This document shows, in pieces, positions 27,157 through 36,207 of a stretch of 64,000 nucleotides of DNA. The stretch lies in assembly GCA_902620455.1 (NCBI GenBank), contig CACNIG010000001.1:124001-188000 (forward strand), read 5' to 3'. This DNA is from an uncultured Bacteroidota bacterium (lineage in GTDB: Bacteria > Bacteroidota > Bacteroidia > Flavobacteriales > Flavobacteriaceae). The notes under the pieces are model-generated. The model was not told the DNA's origin, ran no database searches, and saw only the letters and a program-made list of their open reading frames with translations. The translations under genes were made by a program, and so were the position numbers. Each line of letters starts with the position of its first letter. The stretch's first letter is position 1.

Positions 27157-27591
27157 ATGCAAATGATAAAGTTTATTAGCTGTCCAAGCGATTTAATAGA
27201 TAAGGATGTTTTAAAGGAAACTATTAACCATTTTGCTGATAAAGATGGTTTCAAAATAAAAAAGTTAGAGTACAACTTTGTTGATATAAAACAGATGGAG
27301 TCTCTGAACAACAATTTTTTAAATCACAAAAATGATACAGATATTATCACCTTTGATTACTCTGAGGGCAAAACAATTATAGCAGAAGTTTTTATATCCA
27401 CAGTGATGATGATAGATAACGCACAAAAATATACGCAAAGTGTTGAAAATGAGTGTATTAGGTTAATTTCTCACGGACTTTTCCATTGTCTTGGTTATAA
27501 AGACAAATCATCTAAAGAAAAGGAGATTATGAGAAAAAAAGAAGAAGAGTTTATATTTGCTGTTTCACGTGAAACTAATCAAGATGTTTGA
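27157..27591 (+). CDS. ybeY: rRNA maturation endoribonuclease YbeY
   Basis: YbeY, a metal-dependent endoribonuclease for 16S rRNA 3' processing and ribosome quality control; 144 aa from ATG 27157. Conserved features are NNNFLNHKNDTDIITFDYSEG (about 47-67) and the metal site ISHGLFHCLGYKDKS. The canonical third His (GYDH) is replaced by the GYKDK form usual in Bacteroidota, so this is not a defect. A parS-like site (27561-27576) lies in its 3' end. It overlaps mnmG by 8 nt. Confidence 0.9.
   Translation: MQMIKFISCPSDLIDKDVLKETINHFADKDGFKIKKLEYNFVDIKQMESLNNNFLNHKNDTDIITFDYSEGKTIIAEVFISTVMMIDNAQKYTQSVENECIRLISHGLFHCLGYKDKSSKEKEIMRKKEEEFIFAVSRETNQDV
27561..27576. promoter_or_regulatory. parS-like ParB site (TGTTTCACGTGAAACT)
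   Basis: 15 of 16 bases match the widely conserved parS consensus TGTTTCACGTGAAACA. It lies within the end of ybeY, 8 nt before the mnmG ATG. ParB/Spo0J binds such sites to segregate chromosomes. No parA/parB gene is in view. Confidence 0.65.
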
Positions 27592-29455
27592 TTCTCAATT
27601 TGATGTTATTGTTGTGGGCGGTGGTCATGCCGGAGCTGAAGCCGCTGCAGCCTCCGCAAATCTTGGAGCCAAAACACTTTTGGTAACAATGAATCTTCAA
27701 ACTATTGGGCAAATGTCGTGCAACCCAGCTATGGGAGGGATTGCAAAAGGGCAAATTGTTAGAGAAATTGACGCAATGGGTGGTTATAGTGGTATAGTTT
27801 CTGATTTAACCTCAATTCAGTTTAAAATGTTAAATAAATCAAAGGGCCCTGCAATGTGGAGCCCTAGGGTTCAATCAGACAGGGCACAGTTCGCTTTAAA
27901 GTGGAGGGAAATGTTAGAGAGCACGACAAACCTTGATTTTTATCAAGACATGGTCGTAGGCTTAATTGTGGAGAAGAATAAAATAAAAGGTGTTATGACA
28001 GGATTGGGTAATAAAATATATTCTCGTGCTGTTATTCTAACCAACGGAACCTTTTTAAATGGTTTAATTCATGTTGGAAACAAAAATTTTGGAGGAGGGA
28101 GAGCAGGTGAAAAACCCTCTACTGGGATTACCGCAGATCTTGAGTCATATGGTTTTAAATCTGGTAGAATGAAAACAGGAACACCACCAAGAGTTGACGG
28201 TCGGTCTATAGATTATAGTGTTATGGAAGAGCAGCCAGGAGATAAAAATCCAGGAAAGTTTAGCTATCTACAAACTGTTCAACCTTTAAAGAAACAAATC
28301 AGCTGTCACATGACATATACAAACAAAGAGGTACATGATATTATGGCCAGTTCATTTGATAGATCCCCAATGTTTAATGGTAGTATAAGTAGTACAGGGC
28401 CTAGATACTGTCCTTCGATAGAGGATAAAATACACAGGTTTTCTGAGAAGGAAAGACACCAAATATTCGTAGAGCCTGAAGGTGAGAAAACGGTTGAGGT
28501 TTATGTTAATGGATTTTCAACTTCAATGCCAGAAGACGTTCAATATTCAGCAATAAAAAAAATCAAAGGTTTTGAAAATGTTAAGTTTTTTAGACCTGGA
28601 TATGCTATAGAGTATGATTATTTTCCTCCCACACAATTAACACTTACTCTTGAAACCAAATTGATAGAAAATTTATTTTTTGCCGGACAGATTAATGGAA
28701 CAACTGGATACGAAGAAGCTGCAGCTCAAGGTTTGATGGCAGGAATTAATGCAGTTTCAAAAGTTTTTGAAAAAGAACCCTTTATATTAACAAGAAGTGA
28801 GGCTTACATAGGGGTACTCATAGACGACTTAATTACTAAGGGAACAGAGGAGCCTTATCGAATGTTTACTTCTCGAGCTGAATACAGGACTCTCCTCAGG
28901 CAAGATAATGCAGATATAAGGCTAACAGATAAGTCTTTTAAAATAGGCTTAGCGAAGGAAGAAAGATATGTTCGTGTTCAAGAGAAACAAGATAAAGTAG
29001 AAGACTTTGTTAAATTTTTTAGTGAAACTAGCTTTGATCTTGATGAGGTGAATGAACTACTGGAGTCTGTAAATTATGAACCTGTCCCGCAAAAAGGAAA
29101 AATCGATAAAATATATGCAAGGCCAAACATTAAACAAGAGGACATAAGAAAATTAAGCTCGGTAGAAAATTATATTGAAAGTAACAAATTAGATCAGGAA
29201 GTTTTAGATCAAACAGAGATCCAAATAAAATATAAAGGCTATATAGAAAAAGAAAAAGCAAATGCGGATAAACTTCAAAGGCTTGAGGATATAAAGATAC
29301 CGGTCAATTTTGATTATAATCCACTAGCTTCTCTTTCTAATGAAGCTAAAGAAAAATTAAACAAAATTAGACCATCAACATTATCTCAAGCATCAAGAAT
29401 AAGCGGTATTAAACCAAGTGATATTAGTGTTTTACTAGTCAAAATGGGTAGATAA
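27584..29455 (+). CDS. mnmG: tRNA uridine carboxymethylaminomethyl enzyme MnmG
   Basis: MnmG/GidA, FAD enzyme that with MnmE modifies U34 of tRNAs; 623 aa, standard length. The FAD-binding start is DVIVVGGGHAGAEAA, followed by MSCNPAMGGIAKGQIVREIDAMGG, KTGTPPRVDGRSIDYS (catalytic region), GYAIEYDYFPPTQL, GQINGTTGYEEAAAQGLMAGINA and the tRNA-binding C-terminus. ATG 27584 replaces an upstream TTG that would add nine residues. Two parS-like sites flank it. mnmG sits near the origin in many bacteria. Confidence 0.97.
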   Translation: MFDSQFDVIVVGGGHAGAEAAAASANLGAKTLLVTMNLQTIGQMSCNPAMGGIAKGQIVREIDAMGGYSGIVSDLTSIQFKMLNKSKGPAMWSPRVQSDRAQFALKWREMLESTTNLDFYQDMVVGLIVEKNKIKGVMTGLGNKIYSRAVILTNGTFLNGLIHVGNKNFGGGRAGEKPSTGITADLESYGFKSGRMKTGTPPRVDGRSIDYSVMEEQPGDKNPGKFSYLQTVQPLKKQISCHMTYTNKEVHDIMASSFDRSPMFNGSISSTGPRYCPSIEDKIHRFSEKERHQIFVEPEGEKTVEVYVNGFSTSMPEDVQYSAIKKIKGFENVKFFRPGYAIEYDYFPPTQLTLTLETKLIENLFFAGQINGTTGYEEAAAQGLMAGINAVSKVFEKEPFILTRSEAYIGVLIDDLITKGTEEPYRMFTSRAEYRTLLRQDNADIRLTDKSFKIGLAKEERYVRVQEKQDKVEDFVKFFSETSFDLDEVNELLESVNYEPVPQKGKIDKIYARPNIKQEDIRKLSSVENYIESNKLDQEVLDQTEIQIKYKGYIEKEKANADKLQRLEDIKIPVNFDYNPLASLSNEAKEKLNKIRPSTLSQASRISGIKPSDISVLLVKMGR

Positions 29456-29456
29456 A

Positions 29457-29472
29457 AGTTCCACGTGAAACA
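29457..29472. promoter_or_regulatory. parS-like ParB site (AGTTCCACGTGAAACA)
   Basis: 14 of 16 bases match the parS consensus; the TTCCACGTGAAAC core also occurs in known parS sites. It lies just after mnmG and contains the GTG start codon of the next gene. It is 1.9 kb from the other parS-like site. Confidence 0.6.
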
Positions 29473-30277
29473 ATTTCTAAAAAAAGACAAAAAATTTTTA
29501 AGCACTAAAGATTATATTGTCTCAAACGAGACCTATAACCTTTATCTTGATTTAAAAACTAAAATTGTTTGGACAGAAATCAATAAGCAGCAGAATCTTA
29601 ATAAATATTATAAAAACACTAATTATCTTCCTCATAATAAAAAGATTGGGCTATTGTCTATCTTATATGAGATTTCACAGAATATAATGTTTTTATATAA
29701 GTACAAGGTCTTACAAAAGAAATTACAATCACTAGGCCTAGTTTTAGATTATGGGTCAGGGGATGGGAAATTTGCTAAATATTTACAACAAAAGAAAATT
29801 AATGTTCACACATATGATCCAATAATAAAAAATCAAAATAAGGCCCAATTATTTGATAATCAATATGATACAATTATGTTGTGGCATGTTCTTGAACACA
29901 TATTAGACATTGAAGCCGGCATTTTTACATTAAGAAAGAAATTAAAAAACGACGGGGCTATTGTTGTGGCAGTTCCAAATAGAGATTCTTTTGACTCTAA
30001 AGTATATAAGAAATACTGGGCTGCTTGGGATGTCCCTCGACATTTATATCATTTTAATCATAAATCTTTAATTGATTTTATGAAAAATAATGGGTTTAGT
30101 TTAATTTCAAAACATCCTTTATTCTTAGATTCATATTACATTTCCTACTTATCTTCAAAATATAAAAATTCATTTTTTCCATGGATTAACTCTTTGATAA
30201 TAGGCACTATCTCAAATATACATGGAGTTATTACATCAAAATATTCTTCTTCTTTTTATGTGTTTAAAAAAGATTAA
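29465..30277 (+). CDS. SAM-dependent methyltransferase
   Basis: A 270-aa class I methyltransferase (Methyltransf_23 type). Motif I LDYGSGDGKFAKYL is near residue 97-110, followed by VHTYDP, then IMLWHVLEHILD and VVAVPNRDSFDSKVYKKYWAAWDVPRHLYHFN, a block usual in cell-wall or lipid-associated methyltransferases. It has a charged N-terminus and no signal. The GTG start falls inside the parS-like site, 9 nt after mnmG. It overlaps holB by 4 nt at the 3' end. Substrate unknown. Confidence 0.8.
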   Translation: MKQFLKKDKKFLSTKDYIVSNETYNLYLDLKTKIVWTEINKQQNLNKYYKNTNYLPHNKKIGLLSILYEISQNIMFLYKYKVLQKKLQSLGLVLDYGSGDGKFAKYLQQKKINVHTYDPIIKNQNKAQLFDNQYDTIMLWHVLEHILDIEAGIFTLRKKLKNDGAIVVAVPNRDSFDSKVYKKYWAAWDVPRHLYHFNHKSLIDFMKNNGFSLISKHPLFLDSYYISYLSSKYKNSFFPWINSLIIGTISNIHGVITSKYSSSFYVFKKD

Positions 30278-31386
30278 TTCTCACTTCGATTAATAAGTTT
30301 TGTCATTTTAATTGCAAACGATGTAAACACAATTTTAGAATTGACATTCCTGGAAATTGAATAATGAGAGTCCTCTATTAAGTCTATTATCTCAATTAGA
30401 TTTTGACTATGAATAAATGGGGATAGCTTCTCGATCTTAAAATCTGAACTTGAAATGAAAGATGTTAAGTTTTGAGATTTATAGCTTACAAGCATAGCTT
30501 CTCTTACGAGAAAAGAACAAAAACTCAAAAACTCTTTTTGTTGAATTCGAGGGTTTGAGGATATTTTTTCAGACCATTTTGTTAGATCTAACACAGCTTT
30601 TTTGCTTTTTTTTGCAAGAAAAGCAAACCTCAAACAATCAACAAAATTTTGTTCGTGTGAAATAGAAGAAGCACTTTCACTGATATAATTCATACTTCTT
30701 GAAACACTTCCTCTAGAAGACTTAACTATTAAGTCGTAATCAATATTATCTACTAAATTTTCCAAAAAATATTTGTGCTCATCGAAATTAACAGGAATTA
30801 AATTAGAAATTTGACACCTAGAAATTATTGTTGGTAATAGAGAATTTAGACTTTCAGTAACAAGTATAAAAAATGTATCATTTGGAGGTTCTTCAAGCAA
30901 CTTAAGCAACTTGTTTTGTCCATAATTATCCAACTGCTGCATGTTCCAAATAATAAAAACTTTAGCTCCACCAACGAAAGACTTTAGATGAGCCTTTGAA
31001 AAGATAAGATCTATTTCAGCTTTCCTAATTTTCCCCTCAGTGTTTTTACTTTTGCTATCCAATGAAATATTCTTCCAATCATTAAAATCTATATAAACAT
31101 TCTTTTTGATAAGATCTATCCATGAATCTAGCAGATCTGGACTGGTTTGTTTATCTGCAAATGTTGGGTAAGAAAAATATAGATCAGGATGATTCAGAAT
31201 TTCACCTTTGTAATTTTTTTCAACTCCCAGTAATCCTCTTGCAATTTCGATGGCAAGGTTAAGCCCGCCATAACCGTCTCTATCAACAAGAATTTTAGAT
31301 TGTGGGAAAATTTTTTTTTCAATTGAATCATAGATCTTTTTTTTTAAATGCTCTTGACCTAAAATTCCATCTAATTTCATACCCAA
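30274..31386 (-). CDS. holB: DNA polymerase III subunit delta'
   Basis: DnaX-like AAA+ clamp-loader subunit delta', 370 aa. It starts LDGILGQEHLKKKI, has a degenerate P-loop (LVDRDGYGGLNLAIEIARGLLG) as expected of delta', then HPDLYFSYP and KVFIIWNMQQLDNYGQNKLLKLLEEPPNDTFFILVTESLNSLLPTIISRCQ (arginine-finger and SRC region). It loads the sliding clamp at the replisome. It is convergent with the methyltransferase and divergent from pgk (42-nt spacer holding the pgk promoter). Confidence 0.9.
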   Translation of the reverse strand: MGMKLDGILGQEHLKKKIYDSIEKKIFPQSKILVDRDGYGGLNLAIEIARGLLGVEKNYKGEILNHPDLYFSYPTFADKQTSPDLLDSWIDLIKKNVYIDFNDWKNISLDSKSKNTEGKIRKAEIDLIFSKAHLKSFVGGAKVFIIWNMQQLDNYGQNKLLKLLEEPPNDTFFILVTESLNSLLPTIISRCQISNLIPVNFDEHKYFLENLVDNIDYDLIVKSSRGSVSRSMNYISESASSISHEQNFVDCLRFAFLAKKSKKAVLDLTKWSEKISSNPRIQQKEFLSFCSFLVREAMLVSYKSQNLTSFISSSDFKIEKLSPFIHSQNLIEIIDLIEDSHYSISRNVNSKIVFTSFAIKMTKLINRSEN

Positions 31387-31401
31387 ATATATATCATATT
31401 A

Positions 31402-31409
31402 TATCTTTG
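31402..31409 (+). promoter_or_regulatory. TATCTTTG -7 box of pgk
   Basis: TAnnTTTG 19 nt before the pgk ATG, in the 42-nt spacer with holB. TATCTTTGTCGA is identical to the lepA box and its next four bases. Confidence 0.65.
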
Positions 31410-31428
31410 TCGACAAAATTATATTAAC

Positions 31429-32616
31429 ATGTTTAATCTTGAAAAACAAGAATTAAAAAACAAAAAAGTAATTATAAGGGTTGATTTAAATGTTCCGCTA
31501 GATGATAAATTTAAAGTTACAGATACCACTAGGATTGAAGCGTGTAAAGAAACAATTGATCTAATCTTAGGCAAGGGAGGTACATGTATTTTAATATCAC
31601 ATTTTGGTAGACCAAAAGAAAGGGAGGACAAATTTTCTCTAAAACACATAGTAGAGACTGTTTCGGATGTTCTTGGTCACCCTGTGTTTTTTCACAATGA
31701 TTGCATTGGTGATGAAGTTCAAGAGGTTATTTCTAATTTAGATCCGGGAGATATAATTCTTTTAGAAAACTTACGTTTTTACAAAGAGGAAACATTGGGA
31801 GATACTTTGTTTGCTGAAGAGCTATCAAAGTTAGGGGACATATATGTAAATGATGCTTTTGGGACATGCCATAGGGAGCATTCTTCAACAGCTTTAATTG
31901 CAAAATATTTTAATAATAAAAAATTTGCAGGCAAGCTCCTTGAAAAAGAACTTTTGGCAATTAATCAAATAGCAAATAATGGAAAAAAACCTGTACTAGC
32001 AATATTAGGAGGAGCAAAGGTTTCCAGCAAGCTTAATATTCTGTATAACCTTATAAAAAAAGTTGACAAAATAATTATTGGAGGAGGAATGGCATATACT
32101 TTTATTAAAGCAAAAGGAGGAAAGATCGGAAATTCTCTAGTTGAGGATGAATTAATAATAAACGCTAAAGAAATTCTAAGTTTAGCAGATAAACTAGAAA
32201 AACAAATAATTCTACCTACTGACACTAAAGCATCAAAGGATTTTGAAAATAATGATCAAATAAAAACTTTTAATTCAAATGAGATTGAAGATGATTGGAT
32301 GGGGCTAGATATTGGAAAAAAATCAATAGAAAAATTCAGCCAAGAGATTTTTTTAAGCAATACTATTTTTTGGAATGGACCTATGGGTGTTTTCGAAAAG
32401 GAATTATTCTCTGAAGGAACGAGCTCAATATGTAATTTACTAAGAGAAGCAAAAGAAAAAGGAGTTAACGTAATAGTTGGAGGAGGTGATTCAATAGCAG
32501 CTTTGAAAAAGCTTGGAAATAAAGACTGGGTTAGTTATATTTCAACAGGAGGAGGGGCTCTTTTAGAAAGTCTAGAAGGGAAAACTCTGCCGGGTGTAAA
32601 GGCTTTAATGCAATGA
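31429..32616 (+). CDS. pgk: Phosphoglycerate kinase
   Basis: Glycolytic/gluconeogenic PGK, 395 aa, standard length. It begins KKVIIRVDLNVPLDD (substrate loop), with HFGRPKE, LLENLRFYKEE, the DAFGTCHREHSST hinge side, LGGAKVSSKLNIL, WNGPMGVFEKE and the nucleotide-binding GGGDSIAAL plus STGGGALLESLEGKTLPGV. It makes ATP from 1,3-bisphosphoglycerate in the cytosol. Its TGA overlaps the ATG of a DUF4837 lipoprotein gene. Confidence 0.97.
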   Translation: MFNLEKQELKNKKVIIRVDLNVPLDDKFKVTDTTRIEACKETIDLILGKGGTCILISHFGRPKEREDKFSLKHIVETVSDVLGHPVFFHNDCIGDEVQEVISNLDPGDIILLENLRFYKEETLGDTLFAEELSKLGDIYVNDAFGTCHREHSSTALIAKYFNNKKFAGKLLEKELLAINQIANNGKKPVLAILGGAKVSSKLNILYNLIKKVDKIIIGGGMAYTFIKAKGGKIGNSLVEDELIINAKEILSLADKLEKQIILPTDTKASKDFENNDQIKTFNSNEIEDDWMGLDIGKKSIEKFSQEIFLSNTIFWNGPMGVFEKELFSEGTSSICNLLREAKEKGVNVIVGGGDSIAALKKLGNKDWVSYISTGGGALLESLEGKTLPGVKALMQ

Positions 32617-33590
32617 ACATAAAAAATAAAATTACAGCTATAATAGCTTGCATGATTTTCATTTCATGTCAATCAGATGTTTCAAAAGCATATGTTCCAG
32701 AATCTAATGGTAATATTAATGCTCTAACTATTGTAATGAATAGTAGTTTATGGGAAGGAAGACTGGGAAATAATATAAAAGAGTCATTAATGGAACCATA
32801 TGAAGGGCTACCATTTGACGAACCTAAATATGATTTGTACTATCTTCAGCCTTCAATTTTTAAAGGCTTTGCAAGGAGCAGCAGAAATATAATTGTTTTT
32901 AATAAAGACACAGTAGGTCAAGGGTTTAGGCTAATTAAAAATCTTTGGGCAAGACCTCAAGTAACCGCAATAATAACTGGGGAGGATGAGGATGTTATGA
33001 ACTTTTATTTTGATGAAAATAAAGACCTTCTACTTCGATCAATCTCTGAAAATGAAAGAGTCGAAAAAATTCGTAGAATGACTAAGTCCCTCAATGATGA
33101 TCCACAATTAAAAGATCGTTTTGGAATAAATCTAACTTTTCCAGATGCGTATTCCACAGTTAAAGACACAACCAACTTTGTTTGGATTGAAAAACAAGTT
33201 GTAAAAGGACACCTTAATATTATTGCTTATACTTTACCTATTAATATTGATTTAAACAAAATAGAAGAAAGAATACCAGCAATAAGAGACTCAATTGGAA
33301 AAATATATATTCCGGGAAGAGTTCCAGGTTCATATATGATTACAGAGAGAGCTTATCTACCCTACTATTATAAAACAAAAGTTAATAATTTAGATGCTAT
33401 CCTTACAAAAGGGACATGGGAAGTTCAAAATGATTTCATGGCAGGACCTTATGTAAACTATATTATTAAAGACACAGTAAATAAAAGAAATATAGTTATT
33501 GAAGGCTTTTCGTTTGCACCATCAGAAAGCAAAAGGGATTACATGTTTGAATTAAACACGATTATAACGACAATGAAGTTTGTTAAATAG
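32613..33590 (+). CDS. DUF4837 family lipoprotein
   Basis: A 325-aa lipoprotein (lipobox FISC, Cys19) of the Bacteroidota family DUF4837. The order ...LTIVMNSSLWEGRLGNNIKESL, FNKDTVGQ..IKNLWARPQ, DAYSTVKDTTNFVWIEKQ and ITERAYLPYYYK... is typical. Role unknown. It overlaps pgk by 4 nt (ATGA), so it is translated with it. It is convergent with tatA, whose stop is 5 nt away. Confidence 0.82.
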   Translation: MNIKNKITAIIACMIFISCQSDVSKAYVPESNGNINALTIVMNSSLWEGRLGNNIKESLMEPYEGLPFDEPKYDLYYLQPSIFKGFARSSRNIIVFNKDTVGQGFRLIKNLWARPQVTAIITGEDEDVMNFYFDENKDLLLRSISENERVEKIRRMTKSLNDDPQLKDRFGINLTFPDAYSTVKDTTNFVWIEKQVVKGHLNIIAYTLPINIDLNKIEERIPAIRDSIGKIYIPGRVPGSYMITERAYLPYYYKTKVNNLDAILTKGTWEVQNDFMAGPYVNYIIKDTVNKRNIVIEGFSFAPSESKRDYMFELNTIITTMKFVK

Positions 33591-33595
33591 AAATT

Positions 33596-33748
33596 TTATT
33601 CTTTTGAATCATCGTCTTCTTCTTTAGTGGCTTTTTTAAATTCCTTTATTCCACTTCCAAGCCCTCTCATAAGCTCAGGAATCTTTCTACCACCAAATAG
33701 TAAAAGAACAACGATTACAATTAAAATAATTTGAGGTCCACCTATCAT
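33596..33748 (-). CDS. tatA: Twin-arginine translocase subunit TatA/E
   Basis: A 50-aa TatA-type protein: short N-terminal membrane helix ([18 protein letters not shown]), the conserved hinge [23 protein letters not shown], and an acidic tail ([10 protein letters not shown]). TatA oligomerises to pass folded, cofactor-containing proteins across the inner membrane. tatC is not in the window. It sits alone on the minus strand between the DUF4837 lipoprotein and the M23 peptidase gene, and is short enough to be missed by ORF cut-offs. Confidence 0.9.
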   Translation of the reverse strand: MIGGPQIILIVIVVLLLFGGRKIPELMRGLGSGIKEFKKATKEEDDDSKE

Positions 33749-33846
33749 ATTTAAAATTTTGTACTAATTACTAGTAACAAATCTACTGAATTATTTTTTG
33801 TAATGTGAATTTATTATTCATATAATAACTTATGCTTAACTATACA

Positions 33847-33854
33847 TATATTTG
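33847..33854 (+). promoter_or_regulatory. TATATTTG -7 box of the M23 gene
   Basis: TAnnTTTG ending 5 nt before the ATG at 33860, so the transcript is likely leaderless. Confidence 0.6.
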
Positions 33855-33859
33855 CATTA

Positions 33860-34717
33860 ATGTCAAAAAAGAAAAAACATACTATAATTGATAAATTCTC
33901 TGAGAGGTTCCATGTACTATTAGTGAATGAAAAAACACTTGAAAAAAAGAAACTTATCTCATCATCAACATTTAGTCTTTTAGCTTCTTCTTTTATAATA
34001 TTCCTAGTTCTTCTCTCAGCTTCTTTTCTTTTGATATATTTCACACCATTAAAAGAATATTTTAGAGGATATACAAGTGTTGAATTAAGACAGAATTCAG
34101 TTGAAAATTCTATGAAGTTAGATTCCCTAGAGAACCTTTACATTATGCAAAGTAATTATATTAACTCATTAAAAGATTTACTTTCTGGAAACATTTCATA
34201 TGAAGAATTAGATGAGAATATTGGCAGAAGTGACAACAAAACTATCGAGTTGGAGATTGTTGCAACTAATCAGGAAGACTCATTGTTAAGAGCAATTGTT
34301 GAGGAGGAGGACAAGTATAATGCATTTGATATTCAGGGAGAGAGGTTTACAACTGTGCTTTTTCCGCCTGTTAAAGGTGGACTTTCATCAGCTTTTGATA
34401 TAAATAGCAAACACTATGGTGTAGATATAGTTATGCCTGAGAATTCACCTGTGCACTCAATTAGTGAAGGAATTGTTGTTTTCTCCGAATGGACTTCAGC
34501 AACTGGATTTGTAATTATAATCGAACATCTGAATGGATTAACATCTATTTATAAACATAACTCTTCAATTGTCAAGAATCAAGGAGACAGAGTAGGTACT
34601 GGAGAAATAATTGCATTTACTGGGAATACTGGAGAATTAACCACAGGTCCACATCTTCATTTTGAGCTTTGGTATCAGGGAGAACCAGTAGATCCTCAAA
34701 GCTATATTGAGTTCTAA
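33860..34717 (+). CDS. Membrane-anchored M23 metallopeptidase
   Basis: A 285-aa inner-membrane protein: Lys-rich cytoplasmic start, one TM (about 36-62), a short helical linker, then a LytM/M23 domain (about 165-285). Zn ligands are seen as HYGVDI (H and D) and the closing GPHLHFELW. It should cut peptide cross-links in peptidoglycan during growth or division. It is first in a plus-strand run with GH3-like, GT4, pyruvyltransferase and purD genes; the next ATG follows its stop directly. Confidence 0.9.
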   Translation: MSKKKKHTIIDKFSERFHVLLVNEKTLEKKKLISSSTFSLLASSFIIFLVLLSASFLLIYFTPLKEYFRGYTSVELRQNSVENSMKLDSLENLYIMQSNYINSLKDLLSGNISYEELDENIGRSDNKTIELEIVATNQEDSLLRAIVEEEDKYNAFDIQGERFTTVLFPPVKGGLSSAFDINSKHYGVDIVMPENSPVHSISEGIVVFSEWTSATGFVIIIEHLNGLTSIYKHNSSIVKNQGDRVGTGEIIAFTGNTGELTTGPHLHFELWYQGEPVDPQSYIEF

Positions 34718-36205
34718 ATGAAAACCTTAATTACAATATTTTTTGCTAGACTAGTAAAAAAAAGAAATAATAAATGGATTTCTAACCCCATAGAAACACA
34801 AGCTAAAACTTTTAATAAACTTTTATTAAAAGGCACTAAGACTGAGTTTGGTAGAGACCATAATTTTTCTATTATTAAAAATTATGAGGATTTTAAAAAC
34901 CAAGTTCCGATAAGAGATTATGAAGGTCTAAAGCCATATATTGATAAAGTCGTTTCAGGAGAAAAAAATATACTTTGGCCAGGGCTACCCCTTTATTTTG
35001 CAAAAACCAGCGGAACAACTTCTGGTGCAAAATATATCCCTATCACAAAAGAATCAATTAAAACACATATTAATTCAGCTCGTGATGCCTTGCTAAACTA
35101 TTTTTTAAAGACAAAAAACTATAAACCAATAAATGGAAAACACATGTTTTTACAAGGTAGCCCAAAACTTGAAAAAAAGAATGGGGTTTTTATAGGAAGA
35201 CTTTCTGGTATAAGTGCACATTATATCCCAAAACTTTTTTTAAATAACAGAAAGCCCTCTTGGAATACAAACTGTATAGAGGATTGGGAGGAAAAAGTTG
35301 ACACTATAATCAACGAAACGGTTGGTGAAAAAATGACAATTATAGCTGGAATACCATCATGGGTACAAATGTATTTCGAAAAGATTGTCCTTAATGAAAA
35401 TAAATCAATAAAGGAAGTCTTTCCAGAATTATCACTTTATGTATATGGTGGAGTGAGCTACGAACCTTATAAGTCAACTTTTGATAAACTATTTGGAAAA
35501 AAGGTTGATACACTAGCAACATTTCCAGCATCAGAAGGTTTTTTCGGATATCAAGATACTTTTACTGATGAAAATACTGATTTATTATTGTTATTGAACA
35601 ACGATATATTTTATGAATTCATTAAAGCTGAAGATTTTATAAAAGGAGAATATGAAAGAATTACTCTAAAAGATGTTCAGGTTAATGTTAACTACCTTTT
35701 AATTATATCTACTTCAGCTGGCCTTTGGGGTTATAACATCGGAGATACCGTAAAATTTACTTCAATTAGGCCATACAGAATAATTGTGTCAGGACGAATC
35801 AAGCACTTTTTATCTGCTTTTGGAGAGCATGTTATTGCTGAAGAGGTTGAAAATTCAATGAAGATTGCCACAAAGGATCATGGTGTAACAATAAGAGAGT
35901 TTACCGTTGCACCAAATATAAATCCAAAAGAGGGTCTACCATGTCATGAATGGTATATCGAATTTGAAACCCAACCAAAAGATATCAATGCTTTTTCAAA
36001 AACTTTAGAAACAGAAATGTTAAATCAAAACATTTATTATAAAGACTTAATACGTGGTGCAATAATAAAGCCCTTAGAGGTAATCTCAGTAAAAAAAGGC
36101 GGATTTAACGACTATATGAGATCAGTTGGCAGATTAGGGGGGCAAAATAAAGTTCCTAGGCTCTCAAATGATAGAAAAATTGCAGATAAATTAAATGTTT
36201 TTTAA
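34718..36205 (+). CDS. GH3 family acyl-adenylating enzyme
   Basis: A 495-aa GH3-superfamily protein (auxin/jasmonate-conjugating enzyme relatives). The ATP-binding motif is AKTSGTTSGAKYIPIT near residues 89-104, then YGGVSYEPY, TFPASEGFFGYQ, and YNIGDTVKFTSIRPYRIIVSGRIKHFLSAFGEHV, the adenylation block. In plants GH3 joins amino acids to acyl acids; the bacterial role is largely unknown. It abuts the M23 gene and is followed by a glycosyltransferase after 2 nt, so a role in a cell-envelope metabolite is suggested by context only. Confidence 0.85.
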   Translation: MKTLITIFFARLVKKRNNKWISNPIETQAKTFNKLLLKGTKTEFGRDHNFSIIKNYEDFKNQVPIRDYEGLKPYIDKVVSGEKNILWPGLPLYFAKTSGTTSGAKYIPITKESIKTHINSARDALLNYFLKTKNYKPINGKHMFLQGSPKLEKKNGVFIGRLSGISAHYIPKLFLNNRKPSWNTNCIEDWEEKVDTIINETVGEKMTIIAGIPSWVQMYFEKIVLNENKSIKEVFPELSLYVYGGVSYEPYKSTFDKLFGKKVDTLATFPASEGFFGYQDTFTDENTDLLLLLNNDIFYEFIKAEDFIKGEYERITLKDVQVNVNYLLIISTSAGLWGYNIGDTVKFTSIRPYRIIVSGRIKHFLSAFGEHVIAEEVENSMKIATKDHGVTIREFTVAPNINPKEGLPCHEWYIEFETQPKDINAFSKTLETEMLNQNIYYKDLIRGAIIKPLEVISVKKGGFNDYMRSVGRLGGQNKVPRLSNDRKIADKLNVF

Positions 36206-36207
36206 TC

